Origin: Micromussa lordhowensis
Taxonomy: Eukaryota; Cnidaria; Anthozoa; Scleractinia; Lobophylliidae
DNA: 64,000 bases
NCBI GenBank assembly: GCA_964020085.1
Contig: OZ026599.1
Coordinates: forward strand, 38,378,437 to 38,442,436
Direction of reading: 5' to 3'
Shown: positions 40,201 to 52,409 of the stretch, piece by piece
Position numbering within the stretch: the stretch's first letter is position 1
Layout of the letters: each line of letters begins with the position of its first letter
Program-made: the position numbers and the translations under genes
The notes under the pieces: generated by a model
What the model was told of the DNA's origin: nothing
Databases searched by the model: none
The model's input: the letters and a program-made list of their open reading frames with translations, nothing else

Positions 40201-43200
40201 AGTCCCTGTTTGAAGTAGTTTTTTCTTAACGTACATCGCACTTGTTGAAATCAAGCCCGTGAGTCCATTGGTTTGAATCGTATTCTGAGCTGGAAACCAT
40301 GGACAAAGTAAGGTTACAGTTATGGTTAGGCTAAATTATCTTACCACGCATTTTCCACCAATACAGATATCGTTGTTCGTAATTTGACCATATTGACATC
40401 TCGTACCGTCCTTTACTGTGCCCTTGGGATAAACGACGTATCCTTGTCGGCAATACAGCCTACATGCTTCTAGAAAAGAACATGAGATCGCGTCAGCACG
40501 ATCGATGGAAACATTCCCAACATAGTCGTTTTTCCTATACATTGAATTTATTGGATAGCATCAACGATTCAAACGTTTGTAAAGCCAATATAATTTTGAA
40601 AATATTTTGAAATATTTTCGTAAGAATATTTCAAATCTTTTATTAAAAGTGTGGTAGTGTTTTGCTGTACGTAACATTTTTTTAATTTTTCCTTACTTTG
40701 TAATTTCTTGGAGAATATAATGAATTTCCCATTGCTAACTACCCATTCAAGAACGAATCCGCCAGGAGTTCGAGTAAAAAGCTGACAAAACTAAATTGTT
40801 TACATTATAATACAAACTTCAGTGCGGTTGCTTTCATATCTTTTCTAAATATATCATTTCTATTAACGTCAAAAGTCGATAACAAGTTTTGTAATTCATA
40901 TGAAACACTAGAACGGTACTGGCGAAACAAAACTGATGATGACATTTTACCTGTACTAATTTGTACAATTCCTCTGAACTTTGAAATAGATTTTCTCGAG
41001 TTCCTATGGGAAATTGTTTTTGGTCTCATTTCAGGCAACAATTTATAGCACTTAAGCTTTAAGAAAATGCAAAAATGACTATAATATATAATTAAAACTG
41101 TTTTGATTTAAGGTTCGATAAAAACTTAAATTGCTCGATTTTCTGTCGGATTTCGTTTTAAAGGGAACCTCCACTCTTACAACAAGTTGGCTTTAAAATG
41201 TATGAAGTAATGACTATCTCAAATTTTACTGGACAAAGTGAAAATAATATTCAAGAGTAACAAAAATCGACTTAAGATTATTGCTTATTTTCTCTTCTAA
41301 ATTTCCCGCGCACCGCCATCTTGGATTTTGTGACGTCATTTGGTTGCCGCTATTGTTAGGAAGCAGAGCATCTTTTGTGTGAAACAATTGGGCAACCATA
41401 TGACGTCATGTAATCCAAGATGGCGGCGCGCAGGAAATTTAAAAGCAAATATAGGTGAAAGGCAAACCCTGTTTTGCTGACACTGATTCCTCATCGCTGG
41501 GCTTTCGACCGAAATTTGACATAATACAGTATTTCCTACAAGTTAACATCCTTTTGCTTTAAGAGTGGAGGTTTCCTGTAATGTCTCTTTAAAACAACTT
41601 ACCGACTCCACGCCTGTAGTAAACTGTATAAGCGGCGTTATAAACTTGACATTGGACAAGTCGGTAATCTTTGGAACCAGGTAGACAAGGCTAAAGAAGA
41701 GTCATGTCGAACAAGAAGTTAGAAGAAAACCCATTTAACACTGTGGATTCACTCATGCTATAGTGGAACAATATTGAAACTTTACAAAGACGTAGTGTTG
41801 CTCCAACTGTACACTTTTAAAGACTACGCATGCCTAAACTTTGATATAAAGAATTTTTTCTCCGCCATCTTTCCAGTTAAATCTTCTAGGTTTGGATAAA
41901 AGTCGGCCTTTTACCTTCTGTCATTGTGAATCAATAATCAATTTAAAATCTCATAATTCACTTTTAAATAAACTTAATTAAAATAGACATCTGAGGAACA
42001 TTGTTGTTGGATTTTGACCTTTCTATTGCAGATCCAGGGAAGTTCTCGAGACTCTCCTTCACAATTCTCTCCTCCATTTTGAGGACTTTTAAAGAAGAAA
42101 CAAAAATGCAACGCAATTTAGTAATTTTGATAATGGGAAAAATGCGGGTGTTTCGATTTATGACTATGGCGCATGCATGTAAATATGGTAACAAGCACAG
42201 TTTTTAATTGCAACATGCAGGCTCCTCACAGCTTAACCCTGTTCAGACCGCGTATATTTGGCATTAAAAATGAAAGTTAACTTTTTTCAAGGGAAACAAA
42301 AAGCACCTGGCTACGTATTATGATAAGAAAATTACGTCATGAGTTCCTAGCAGCAGATCCTCAATCGTGGTTGTTCATTTCTCCGTGACGTTTAAAAGCC
42401 ATCATGGAAAACACAGGAAAATTCAACTTTTGGAATATTTGTCTGTATATATGGTTGGCATGGCAAATTGCTGCGTTATGACATTGGCATGTCATAAATG
42501 AAAAGGTTTCATTTGAATAAAATAAATAATCCTTAAATAATCTATAAAGTGGCGTACGAAGAAGGAAGAGGTTAAAGAAGATTTTTGATAGATTAGAAAA
42601 TTGAACAAATTAGCCTTAAAAACGTGACAAAAGGCGTTTGGAATCTGTGAGTAACTCTTTTCAGAGATACCGTGGATTTGTACAAGTCCTTGTTCTCCAC
42701 TGTATTCCTCCTCCACATGTTCGCGAACAAGTCGAGTAGGAACTCCATTTACTCCATCCTCCATTTATTATCTGGGACCCGTCGTCAACACACTCGCCGC
42801 CTATGCACCACTGTAAAGGAAAGGCTCATGTTATTGAGGTCGATCGAGTCACGAGCCGGGTACATTGGTAAAGGTGACGGATGGACTTACAGTCTCTCTG
42901 TATAATAATGTCATGCTGTCAAGCAATCCAGTGAGTAAACACCGTAACATTGTATTGATGTTGACACGAAACTTGCCTGGCTGACATTTAAATAAGGCGC
43001 CTGCCAAACGATCGCAATATGTCAACACAACATATCGCAACATTGGTGGGTGCAATATGTTGCGCGCGCCACCGTGTTGCGACATGTTGGTTGTTGTTGG
43101 CTCAGTTTGAATCAAATATGAGCCAACAACACCCAACACGTCTCAACAGGGTGGCCAAACGCGCGCAACTTGTTGCGCCAAACAATGTTGCGATATGTTG

Positions 43201-43732
43201 CGTTGACATGTTGCGATCGTTTGGCCGCGGCTTACAATATGTATGCCTAGGTATTAACGTAAAATGGACCTTTTTACCGATGTTATGCTTTTCCGATATT
43301 TTATTCAACAAAAATAAACCGCACCGCTCGATTTATCGTTGTGAATTAAATAAATGTGTAAATTTTCACTAAAACAGTCTGTTGCATATTGCAAACTCAT
43401 TAAAAATAGAAGCCACAACTTGCCAAATTTTTTACAAAAAAATGTATGCAAGCGCTGCCCCTCACATACATTTCTTTGTAAGTTTGGGGTTCCATATTTT
43501 TATGAGTTTGCAACGGATTCTTATAAACTACGCAGATTTACTAAATTGGGCGTCATAAATTAAAATTTACTGTATATATATTTTTCCTACAACAGATTTA
43601 AAGCGTTATAACTTTTTTTAACTACTCAGCTCTTTAGTTCTTACTATTTTGAGTAGTTTTGTCGCATATCATTCATAATTGTAATGCGCATTTGAACATA
43701 TGTTTGTTAATCTGCGCAACATAAGTGAATAA

Positions 43733-43768
<36 letters not shown>

Positions 43769-46700
43769 TAAGTTTGCTGTATCATATTCTGTTATGAAAT
43801 GGTTGTTGTTGTTGTTGTTGTTGTCATTAAATATGGAAGTGGTCTTTTGTTTATTTGAAAAATACGAAAAATTGTTGCTTTTGCGTGACATCGGTTAAAA
43901 GGGCCATTAAAATTATTGGTGTTGTTGTTGTGGTGGTGGAATTAATTTCCAACAATGTGGAAAATATCTCACGTGTCTTGGGGCGCAATATGTTCCATCA
44001 AGAGGAGGAGCAACTTTGCTGTAGCACGACCAGCCGGTATTTGTACAGTACAGCGAGCCACAGTCAGACTGAAAGCAATATATAAGAAATTCAAAAGATT
44101 ATTACCTGAAGAATATGTCTTTGCTATTATATTTATAATTCTCTTTCTAGAATCTTTTTACTGATGTTCTGATTTTTAACCGATTTCACAACTTGCAGTC
44201 AAATGCAAATATCAAATGCAAATATCCCTCTTTCGGTTTTCGTTGCCAAAAAAGTTGCAAAATAACCACCTTAGATTGCAGTCTATAAAATTAGAATGTA
44301 GGAAAAAGACATTTTATTATCATGACTCCTTAGTCTTTATTTAAGCAATAGACCACCACCAAAGGTTTGCGAACGGAATAAAGGTTAGTTACAGAAACGC
44401 TGCTTCCGAAAATTTTTCATAATTTATTTATTTATGTTGAAGGCTATGAAGTGCGCGTCTCTCTGTATTTAGTTCAATGAAAGCTATCGCTTGACTGAAG
44501 CTAAGCTCACGGAAACCAAATCCATTGGTCGTGTTATGCATGCATGCGTTGAGTTTAAACTCAAAATTTCTCCTAGGCTTAAATGTCAACTCGTAAGAAA
44601 TATTCTCCCTGCTTTTTAACAACCCAAATTGATCAGTTAAGCTCGCCTGTAGTCAGAAATGCATCCTCCACAGACTGCGGAAGGCACTAAAGCGTTTAAA
44701 AATTCCTTCTAAACTTAAGCGTAAACGGAATCGGCGTAAAATGTTTTGCAATGGACAAAAGAGTTTAAGCATATAAACTTATATATCAGAACCAACTTCT
44801 GGTCCTGTTTTTCTTTGTAAATTTCCATGTATATGTTGAATGAAAGATATTCGTGTTATTGACATCTCAGCCAGCGAAATCGTTTTTTTGTCGCTAGTGT
44901 TCTGCGTTCCCGTAGAGCTGTCAAGATCGATCTTTACTTTCTACCACGGCAAATCGTCTCTTCTCGCTGGACCCGTCTTCCTCTGCACTATTGTTTCCTT
45001 TCGTTGGTTTAGATTTTGGTTTATTTAGATTTCGCCCTCTGACCTTTCCAGACCAAAAGCCGGGTCGAAGTTGGAGAAATTTTCATGACTCTCTTCGGCC
45101 ATTACGGGAACAGTGACGTAACCACTTTTCTATGTGTTTACCGGTACAATAGAACATAGGTTTTGCAACTCTATTGACCAATCAGAGCGCGCGTAGTATG
45201 TCAGTTATTTTATAAAAGATAATAGTATTTTAAGACAATATTCTTCAGTGATCATGAATGGTTGAACAAAAACTTCGCACGAGTAAAAAGTAACAAAGAC
45301 GGCAAAGCCGCGAGGAGAGTGGAAAGTAGTTGGGCATTTGTGTTGGATGCAAGCTATGCAGGCCAACTAAAACTCCTTTCCTTGTAAGTACCTGCTTTTG
45401 TTTACAATGTCTATATCCTTCTCCGTATTGTTGCTTGCACTGTTCGTCTCCTGTTATCATTTTTCCTGGGAGATCGTTCTGAAATATCTTCAAATAAGTA
45501 TTTTTGCGTTGTTGTACTTCTCCCAGGCAGCTGGGTGCGTTGCTGGTAGAAAAAAGCAATTAAAAAGGATAACAAAAGATGATATAAAACAAATTAGTTA
45601 GCCGTATAATAATTCCGGTTTCTCTGTTACTTATTAAATGAACAAGAGAAATTATGGTTTTTGACAACAGAAGACGTGTTGCCCACATCATTAGCTGCAA
45701 CTAATAGGCAATTTCAGATACTTGACACCTCTATCAGTTACTACACTGAAAGCAGAAGCCGAGATTCAGTTCCTTACCAAAACTTAGAAAATAACACTTA
45801 GAGTTTGAGTAATTCTGCCTTCAAAAGATCCTTTCTTGATTTTCGTTTTGTTTAAATCATGCTATCAACAGTTTAGGAGTTTGCTCATATTCATCACTTC
45901 CCATGCAAAATCACATTATTATTTTGTATTGAAGACCCCGAGGAAAATGTTCGACGATTTAATTTTTTTTTCTAGCACATGTATATTTTATTCATACACA
46001 GGGTTTTAAAGCAAAATAGGAAGGCCTTTTAAAACCTGGAGCAGGCGAACCTAGAAGAATTAAGCCATAGAGCTCTTTAAGCAATAGAGCACTTTTTCCG
46101 TGTTTACATAGCCTCATCTAAACACGAGGAGGGTTGGGAGAATTCGAGACAGTTATGCAAACCCGAGACGTAGTCGAGGGTTTGCATAACTTTCGAGAAT
46201 TCTTCCAACCCTCCGAGTATACGCGCGAATCTAAAACGTCACAACCGTGTTTACATACTCTCATCTAAACACACCTATCGACCAATGAGAGCGCGAGTGG
46301 TGGCTCAGTTATTTTATAACTGAAAGTAGCAAACATCAGCTAGACAAATGTTAAGGATGAACAAAACGAAATAAAATGTTCTCCCCGGCTGATTATGAAA
46401 ACTGGAACACAGCAGAGAAGTCGACGGCAAGCAGTCCTCTGGCGCAGCATCGTGGGCGCCCCATACTCCACCAGGGGTCTAAAGGAATATGTAAATACGT
46501 CAGCATATTGTTTTACCTTAACAAGGTTTGAATTTTCAGTTTGGAGCAAGTAGTCCACTTTCCCGCCATTTTTCCCCCAGGAACAGATGCAGCCATGACA
46601 TACTGGTAATTAGGGCAGTTAGCTGAGTTTCCATCGTGGGACACTCCAAGCCTGATAAATGAGTGCAAAATACAATAAAAACAAATTCAACAAAGCATTT

Positions 46701-49700
46701 AATAAATTTTACGCTCAACCTTTTTAAAATTGGAAATGCCGAGAAAAAATTCAAAACGAGAGGACAGATGAACTTTTTAAAATCTATTTTGATTATTATA
46801 TTTCACCTTCTATAATAATTGTTGGGTGCAAATAAATTTGTTAATATAAATCTGCGATTTATTGAGCCTTCCAATTGCAACATCGGCATAATGTCGCAAG
46901 GAAGACACAATGGAGTCCACTTGGCCGAGTATACACTCTTTGCGAAAAGTTGCGAGTGTTGTTCCCCTGGGCCGGGTTGTTCGAAGCCCGATGAAGCTAA
47001 CCCAGGATTAGCGAGAAATTTGATTCCAGTTTTGTAACTTTGCGGTGAGGTTTCTGTTTATATATTTTGCCCTTCAGTTTTGAATTTGAATAACCTCAAA
47101 CTACACAAAACATAAGCAGTGAAAAATGTTTTTATACAAGAAATAAAGATACAACGATTAACTTTTAATCCTGGGTTAGCGTTAACCGGCTTTCGAACAA
47201 CCCGACCCAGAGAAAACAGTAAAAACAAATGGAGACTGAATTTTTCCTTTGATCATCTTCATGTTTCATGTCTATTCATAATAACTTTCTAATGCGCTAA
47301 ATGAATAATTTTATCGTTCTCTTCAAGCATGCAGGCTGCAGTGTTTCAACTTACGTGTGCGCAGTTTCATGAGCGAGGATAAAGACAGTGGCCAAGCCCA
47401 TATCGTTATTAACTGTAAAGCTCATTCTCTTGCATATTGAGTTAAAATCCGCATAGCCTGTAATTAGCAAAAAATAGATTACTCCCTTTTTATGGTGTTC
47501 ATGCCAAAAATGCAGTTAAAGCAAATTCGTATTAATTAACTGACCTACGAGATGCTGAACAAATTCATAACATAATTTCAGCTTTAGTGCTAACTCAAAC
47601 AACGTTACCTCCAAGGCCACCCCTGTAAAGATAAGAGAATAAAAATAAACTTAGAATACATTGAATATGGCTGACTTGACCAAGACAAATGAGAAAACAA
47701 AGAAACGAACAAAAGCAAACATAACAAAACAGATAAATATATTTAGCAATAAGATTAGTTTCAGACTTGCACAATTTCTTGAATCCGCGTAATTAGGTTA
47801 AAATCCCGGAACTGTAAAGATACTTTTACTGGCTGCCTAATCATTATTTGTTCCTTAAACTAAATTAACTTAAGTCATGGTGTCATATATAGAAAGCTAG
47901 CTTCATTTCACAGCAGTGCGAGTACCTGTAGATCTTAAAAACTCATACACGGATATCTTTACAGTCTTCCGTGGAATATCAAACAGATCTGGGTTTAAGA
48001 TCACGCGACATATTACCGAGTAACTAATGATATGACGTCTGGGTGATTGGGATGTGAATCTGGTGTTGGAATTTTGACATCTTTTGACCATTGCCTTAGA
48101 GCTGAAAGCTTTGTTGGGTTTCCAGAATTCTGCTTATAGTCAAGCTGAAAAATAAGCCAGAAAAGGTTTGATTAGCAAAACAAAATGAGCTGTCCTCTGT
48201 ATATATCTTCTTTAAAGCGGCTTCAAATCGAATCATTAATGGAACAACCAAAGAAAATTTCTTCACAGTATAGACAAGATTGGGAGGCGCGGTGGCCTCA
48301 TTATTAGTACGCTCAACTCCGGATCAAGGGGTCCGAGTTCGAGTCCTGGCCGGGGACATTGCGTTGTGTTCTTAGGTATTACACTTTGCTCTTACAGGCC
48401 CCTATCCACCCAGGTGTATAAATGGGTACCGTTGAGCTTAATGCTGAGGGTAACGCTGCGATGGAGTAGCATTTCACCCACTTGGCTCGTATGAAAACTT
48501 TACCTACCTAGCATAGACAAGACGTTGTAAACCTTTAGACTACTGGCGCTCTCCTTTAGGTTATGAAGTTGTAAACTAAACTCTTCATCCCCAGTACCAA
48601 CCTAAATAGGTCGTAGCGTTGTTGACTCTCTTATATCAGAGCAATTGAACCTCTTAACTGGAAGTGAATCTGATAATATTGCTAACAACACAAATTGTGC
48701 TAAATGTTATGGTTACATAGAATGTTGAATGTTGATTCTAACTTGTTTATTTTCTAGCAATAACAACATTGGAAAGTATCTTCACAAAATTTCGACTTAC
48801 TCCATCTTTCACAAGTTTAATCTGCACAACTGAGATGGTGATTTTTTGTTTGCCGATAGTGTCATGATGAAATATAGCGTTTAGCTGCAATGCAAGATTA
48901 GCAAAAAGTTATTAAGGATAATTGGAAGCACAAAAATTCAGTTGTTTAGAAATTTTACTTAAGAAAACGAAAACAAAAGCAACTCCAAATTCGGCCAATC
49001 GTCCTTGTCAAAATGCGGTTACAATACAATGTCAAAAAACATGGAAATACAGTCTAAAATCTTGGTTAAGTCCAAGGGATAAAATAGCTAGGTTGGATTG
49101 AATAAGATAAGATTAAATGACTTTCTTTATACCTTTATATTTCAACTCAAGCTAAACATTTGTCACTGATAAGATATGAGCTATACGTGCAGCTAATACA
49201 CGACTAAGGTAGTATATACGTCCAACAACTAAAATCAAGCAATGAAATTTACTCGTTTTCCGTCTAAGATATCACGGAAGACTGTCCCAATTTATCCTGC
49301 CCGACCGCTCATAAAACTTACAGGTAAAATATGTTGTTTTCCTTTTTTTTGCAAGGAACATCTGTACGCGGGTGAACGCAAAGCCGGCTCGCAACTAGAA
49401 TGACGCTACAAGTTTACGCTGTCTTTTCAGTCTTTGATACTGGGAAACATTTTAATGTTGTTTAAAATTTTGACAGCTAAGTTTGTTCCATCAATGAGAT
49501 TATGAATGCAGATCTGAGAATGCTTTTTTTAAACTTACCAGTGTTTGCAAGCATCAGCAAATATTTTATAGCAGTTTTGTCGCCGTGATATGATATTGTA
49601 AATCTATCTGCCACCAGGGTGCAGTGGCTGATGTTGTGAAAAAGGTTGACAGTATGTTCGATCAGATAATGGAGGCAGATCTGTGAATACATTTTTTTTT

Positions 49701-52377
49701 CACTTACCAGGTTTGCAAGCATCAGCAAATATTTAGCAGTGCCGTCGCCGTGATATGATATTGTATATCTATCAGCCACCAGGGTCATCTCAAGGTACTT
49801 GAGATCATCATTGTTGCTTCGTTTAATTCTCTTCATAGTGTTGGAAGCACCGTTCTTTTCTCTGGCTCTTGATAATAATTCTTTAAACAATGAAATTGAA
49901 GCACAGAATGTGATTATTATCTAGTACATGTACAGTCTAGTAAATACGGCTAGCTTTCTGCTGCTGGAGAGGAAACAAGAAACCTAGCCATATTAACTAG
50001 ACTGTCCTTTAAAATAATTTCAAGTTAAAAAATTGGCTGAGTAATGAATGAAATTGAGAAGAGCTGAAAATTGGAATGGCTTATTTAAAATTTATTTATT
50101 AATCCTTTGACATGCTTTATAAGTAGTCTAAACTTCGTATTATGCATAAATGATGTCAACTACAAACATTACAAATACTTCCTGGCTCAGTATACCTGGC
50201 TTTGGCCAGAGTAGTAGTAATAATAATAATAATGATGATGATGATGATGATAATCACAATAATAATAATTAAAAACAAAACGTTTTCTGGTTAAGATAAT
50301 AATAATAAATAGTATCGCTGTTTAGGCTGGTGTAATTAAAGAGATAACAATACGGCAGAAGCCCTGTAGGCCCAATAGACATATTGAACATCATTTGAAT
50401 GAACTTAGTTCATTGCAGCTTTCCTTTGAACGTATTATTAACACAATTTCCCGCGAGTATCGCCCAGGGGCAAACGTTTCAACGATTATGTACACAACCT
50501 ATCCAGCTGCGATTTCAGAGGAGCTTATAATTAAGTTGATAATTGCTATGATCATTCATGTCTTTTCATCTTTCCTCGCAGTTCAAATATATGATCTTTC
50601 ATATATTCACTTGGATAAAATTCACATTTACAGATCTAACTGGAGTTCTGAACGCTATCCTAATACAAAAAAATTCTTATTTCACTACCTTTGTAACGAT
50701 TTGCTGTATTTTTCTCGTCAATTGAACGTCTGTATATCAGGTGATTGTTTACTTTAGTATTGCTGTCAGGTGCAAGATGGCTGGGGAGAGGTTGAAGAAA
50801 CAACATCTGGTCCATTAGTTGAATTATACCCATCTAAAGGAACAACAACAAGTGTTTAGTCATCCTATATGGCGCCTACTTAATTTAATCAGTACTCAGT
50901 GATGACTAGTAGAGATTAATAAAACATGTCCTCCAGAGACTCATTGCATTCTGTTAATTCAAAAGTATTTTACCAGATGACAACAAACGGACGCCTCCCT
51001 CTTTTCTACTCACCAGTCCATTCTCATTATCAACGGCAACCGAAGACCCAGGTTCCGAATTCACGTGACCATTAAAGAAGGCATTGCGGGGTGGATCCTC
51101 GCTAGTAACTGTTCCATTTTCGTGTCGCTCAACAGTCAACCATGGCGACAAGAGTTCTTCGTTCTTAGTAAGGTTGAGATGAAGTGACATACCAAAAGCT
51201 TTGACGTTGTAGTACCAGACACGTGGCTCTTCTGCGTGTCTTTTCTGTCTTGCGTGAATGTTAAGATTGTGCGAAAGAAACCTGCTCTCTTCGTCAACTT
51301 GAATGGGAGAAATGACTTCGTATTCTGGGACTGTGGGAAAAAAATGAAAAAAAAAAAAAACAGAAAAGGAAGGTTCTAAAATCATCTTGGGATTATTAGG
51401 GGGCTTCAGACGACGGTAACGTCAACGCCACCAAGATTTAATGAGCACTGAGAACAATGGTTGTCGCAGTCACAGTTTAAATAACATATAGATTAAGCCA
51501 AGGCTAAAAGCGAACTACTTGGCCGGGATGTTTAAACCCCGATTGAGCTAACTCAGGATAAGCGAGAATTTTAGTTGGGATTTGTAACTTAACGGTGAAG
51601 TTTTCTGTCTATGTTGTTGGCCTTCTGTTTTTAGCTTCTTGCTGGCTAATAACTACTGTTAAATTGCTAGTGATCACGAGGTTAGGAATCGATTATTTCG
51701 TCTAGTGTTACCTTCCTCCAGTGAGCTTACACCAAAACATCGTTCCAGTTCACTGCTTTTCATACGTAGATGGAGATTGTCCTGTTAGAATAGAGAAAAT
51801 TATACTGACTAAGCCGAAAGTACATCAAAAATAAAACACATGGCCTTAAAGAATTCAGACCACGAGTTTCATCAGTTCTGGCTGAAATGTTCTAAATGCT
51901 TAGAACATATAGATATCAGAAAAGAATAGGAAATAGACCATTTCCGATATATTAAAATTCTAACATGGCTCCAACAACCTCAATATCGATGTGATTTCTT
52001 TTGTTCTATTCCCCCAAGCCTCGAAGCCAAGTTAGAATTTTAATATATTGGACATGGTCTATTTGCTGTAGGTAATAATTGATATTATTATTCATTCAAA
52101 ATATTTCCCCGTTTCTGATTGATTAAAACCGGCTGCTGTTCACCAAATTTGGAAGGAATCTTCGACATATTGAATCAATGAAGTCAAAAGTGCAGCCCGC
52201 TTCAGATTATTGAACCGATGACGTCAAAATGACGTCAAAGTGCAGCCCGCTGCAGATTACTGAACCGTTGACCGAGAAAATCTGGGACGATATTATGTTA
52301 TTTTTAGTGAGCGAAAAAACAAAGAGCGAAATGGCGAAACTCCTTTAAGAACGGGGAATATTTTGAATGAATAATAG

Positions 52378-52409
<32 letters not shown>

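Noticed and set aside
40140..40300. Extra ADAMTS exon reading GLDFNKCDV
   Set aside because: It hits a stop without a donor, and the join from 40345 straight to 38756 (GGKCV then PVGCDYG) is in phase and matches the family.
43673..43891. Asn-rich protein
   Set aside because: The Asn runs are translations of (TTA)n and (GTT)n microsatellites read on the minus strand.
49531..49620. Second catalytic-exon copy as a mutually exclusive exon
   Set aside because: It lacks the prodomain-side start, its donor is one base out of phase, and including it as an extra exon meets a stop. Kept only as a duplication finding.
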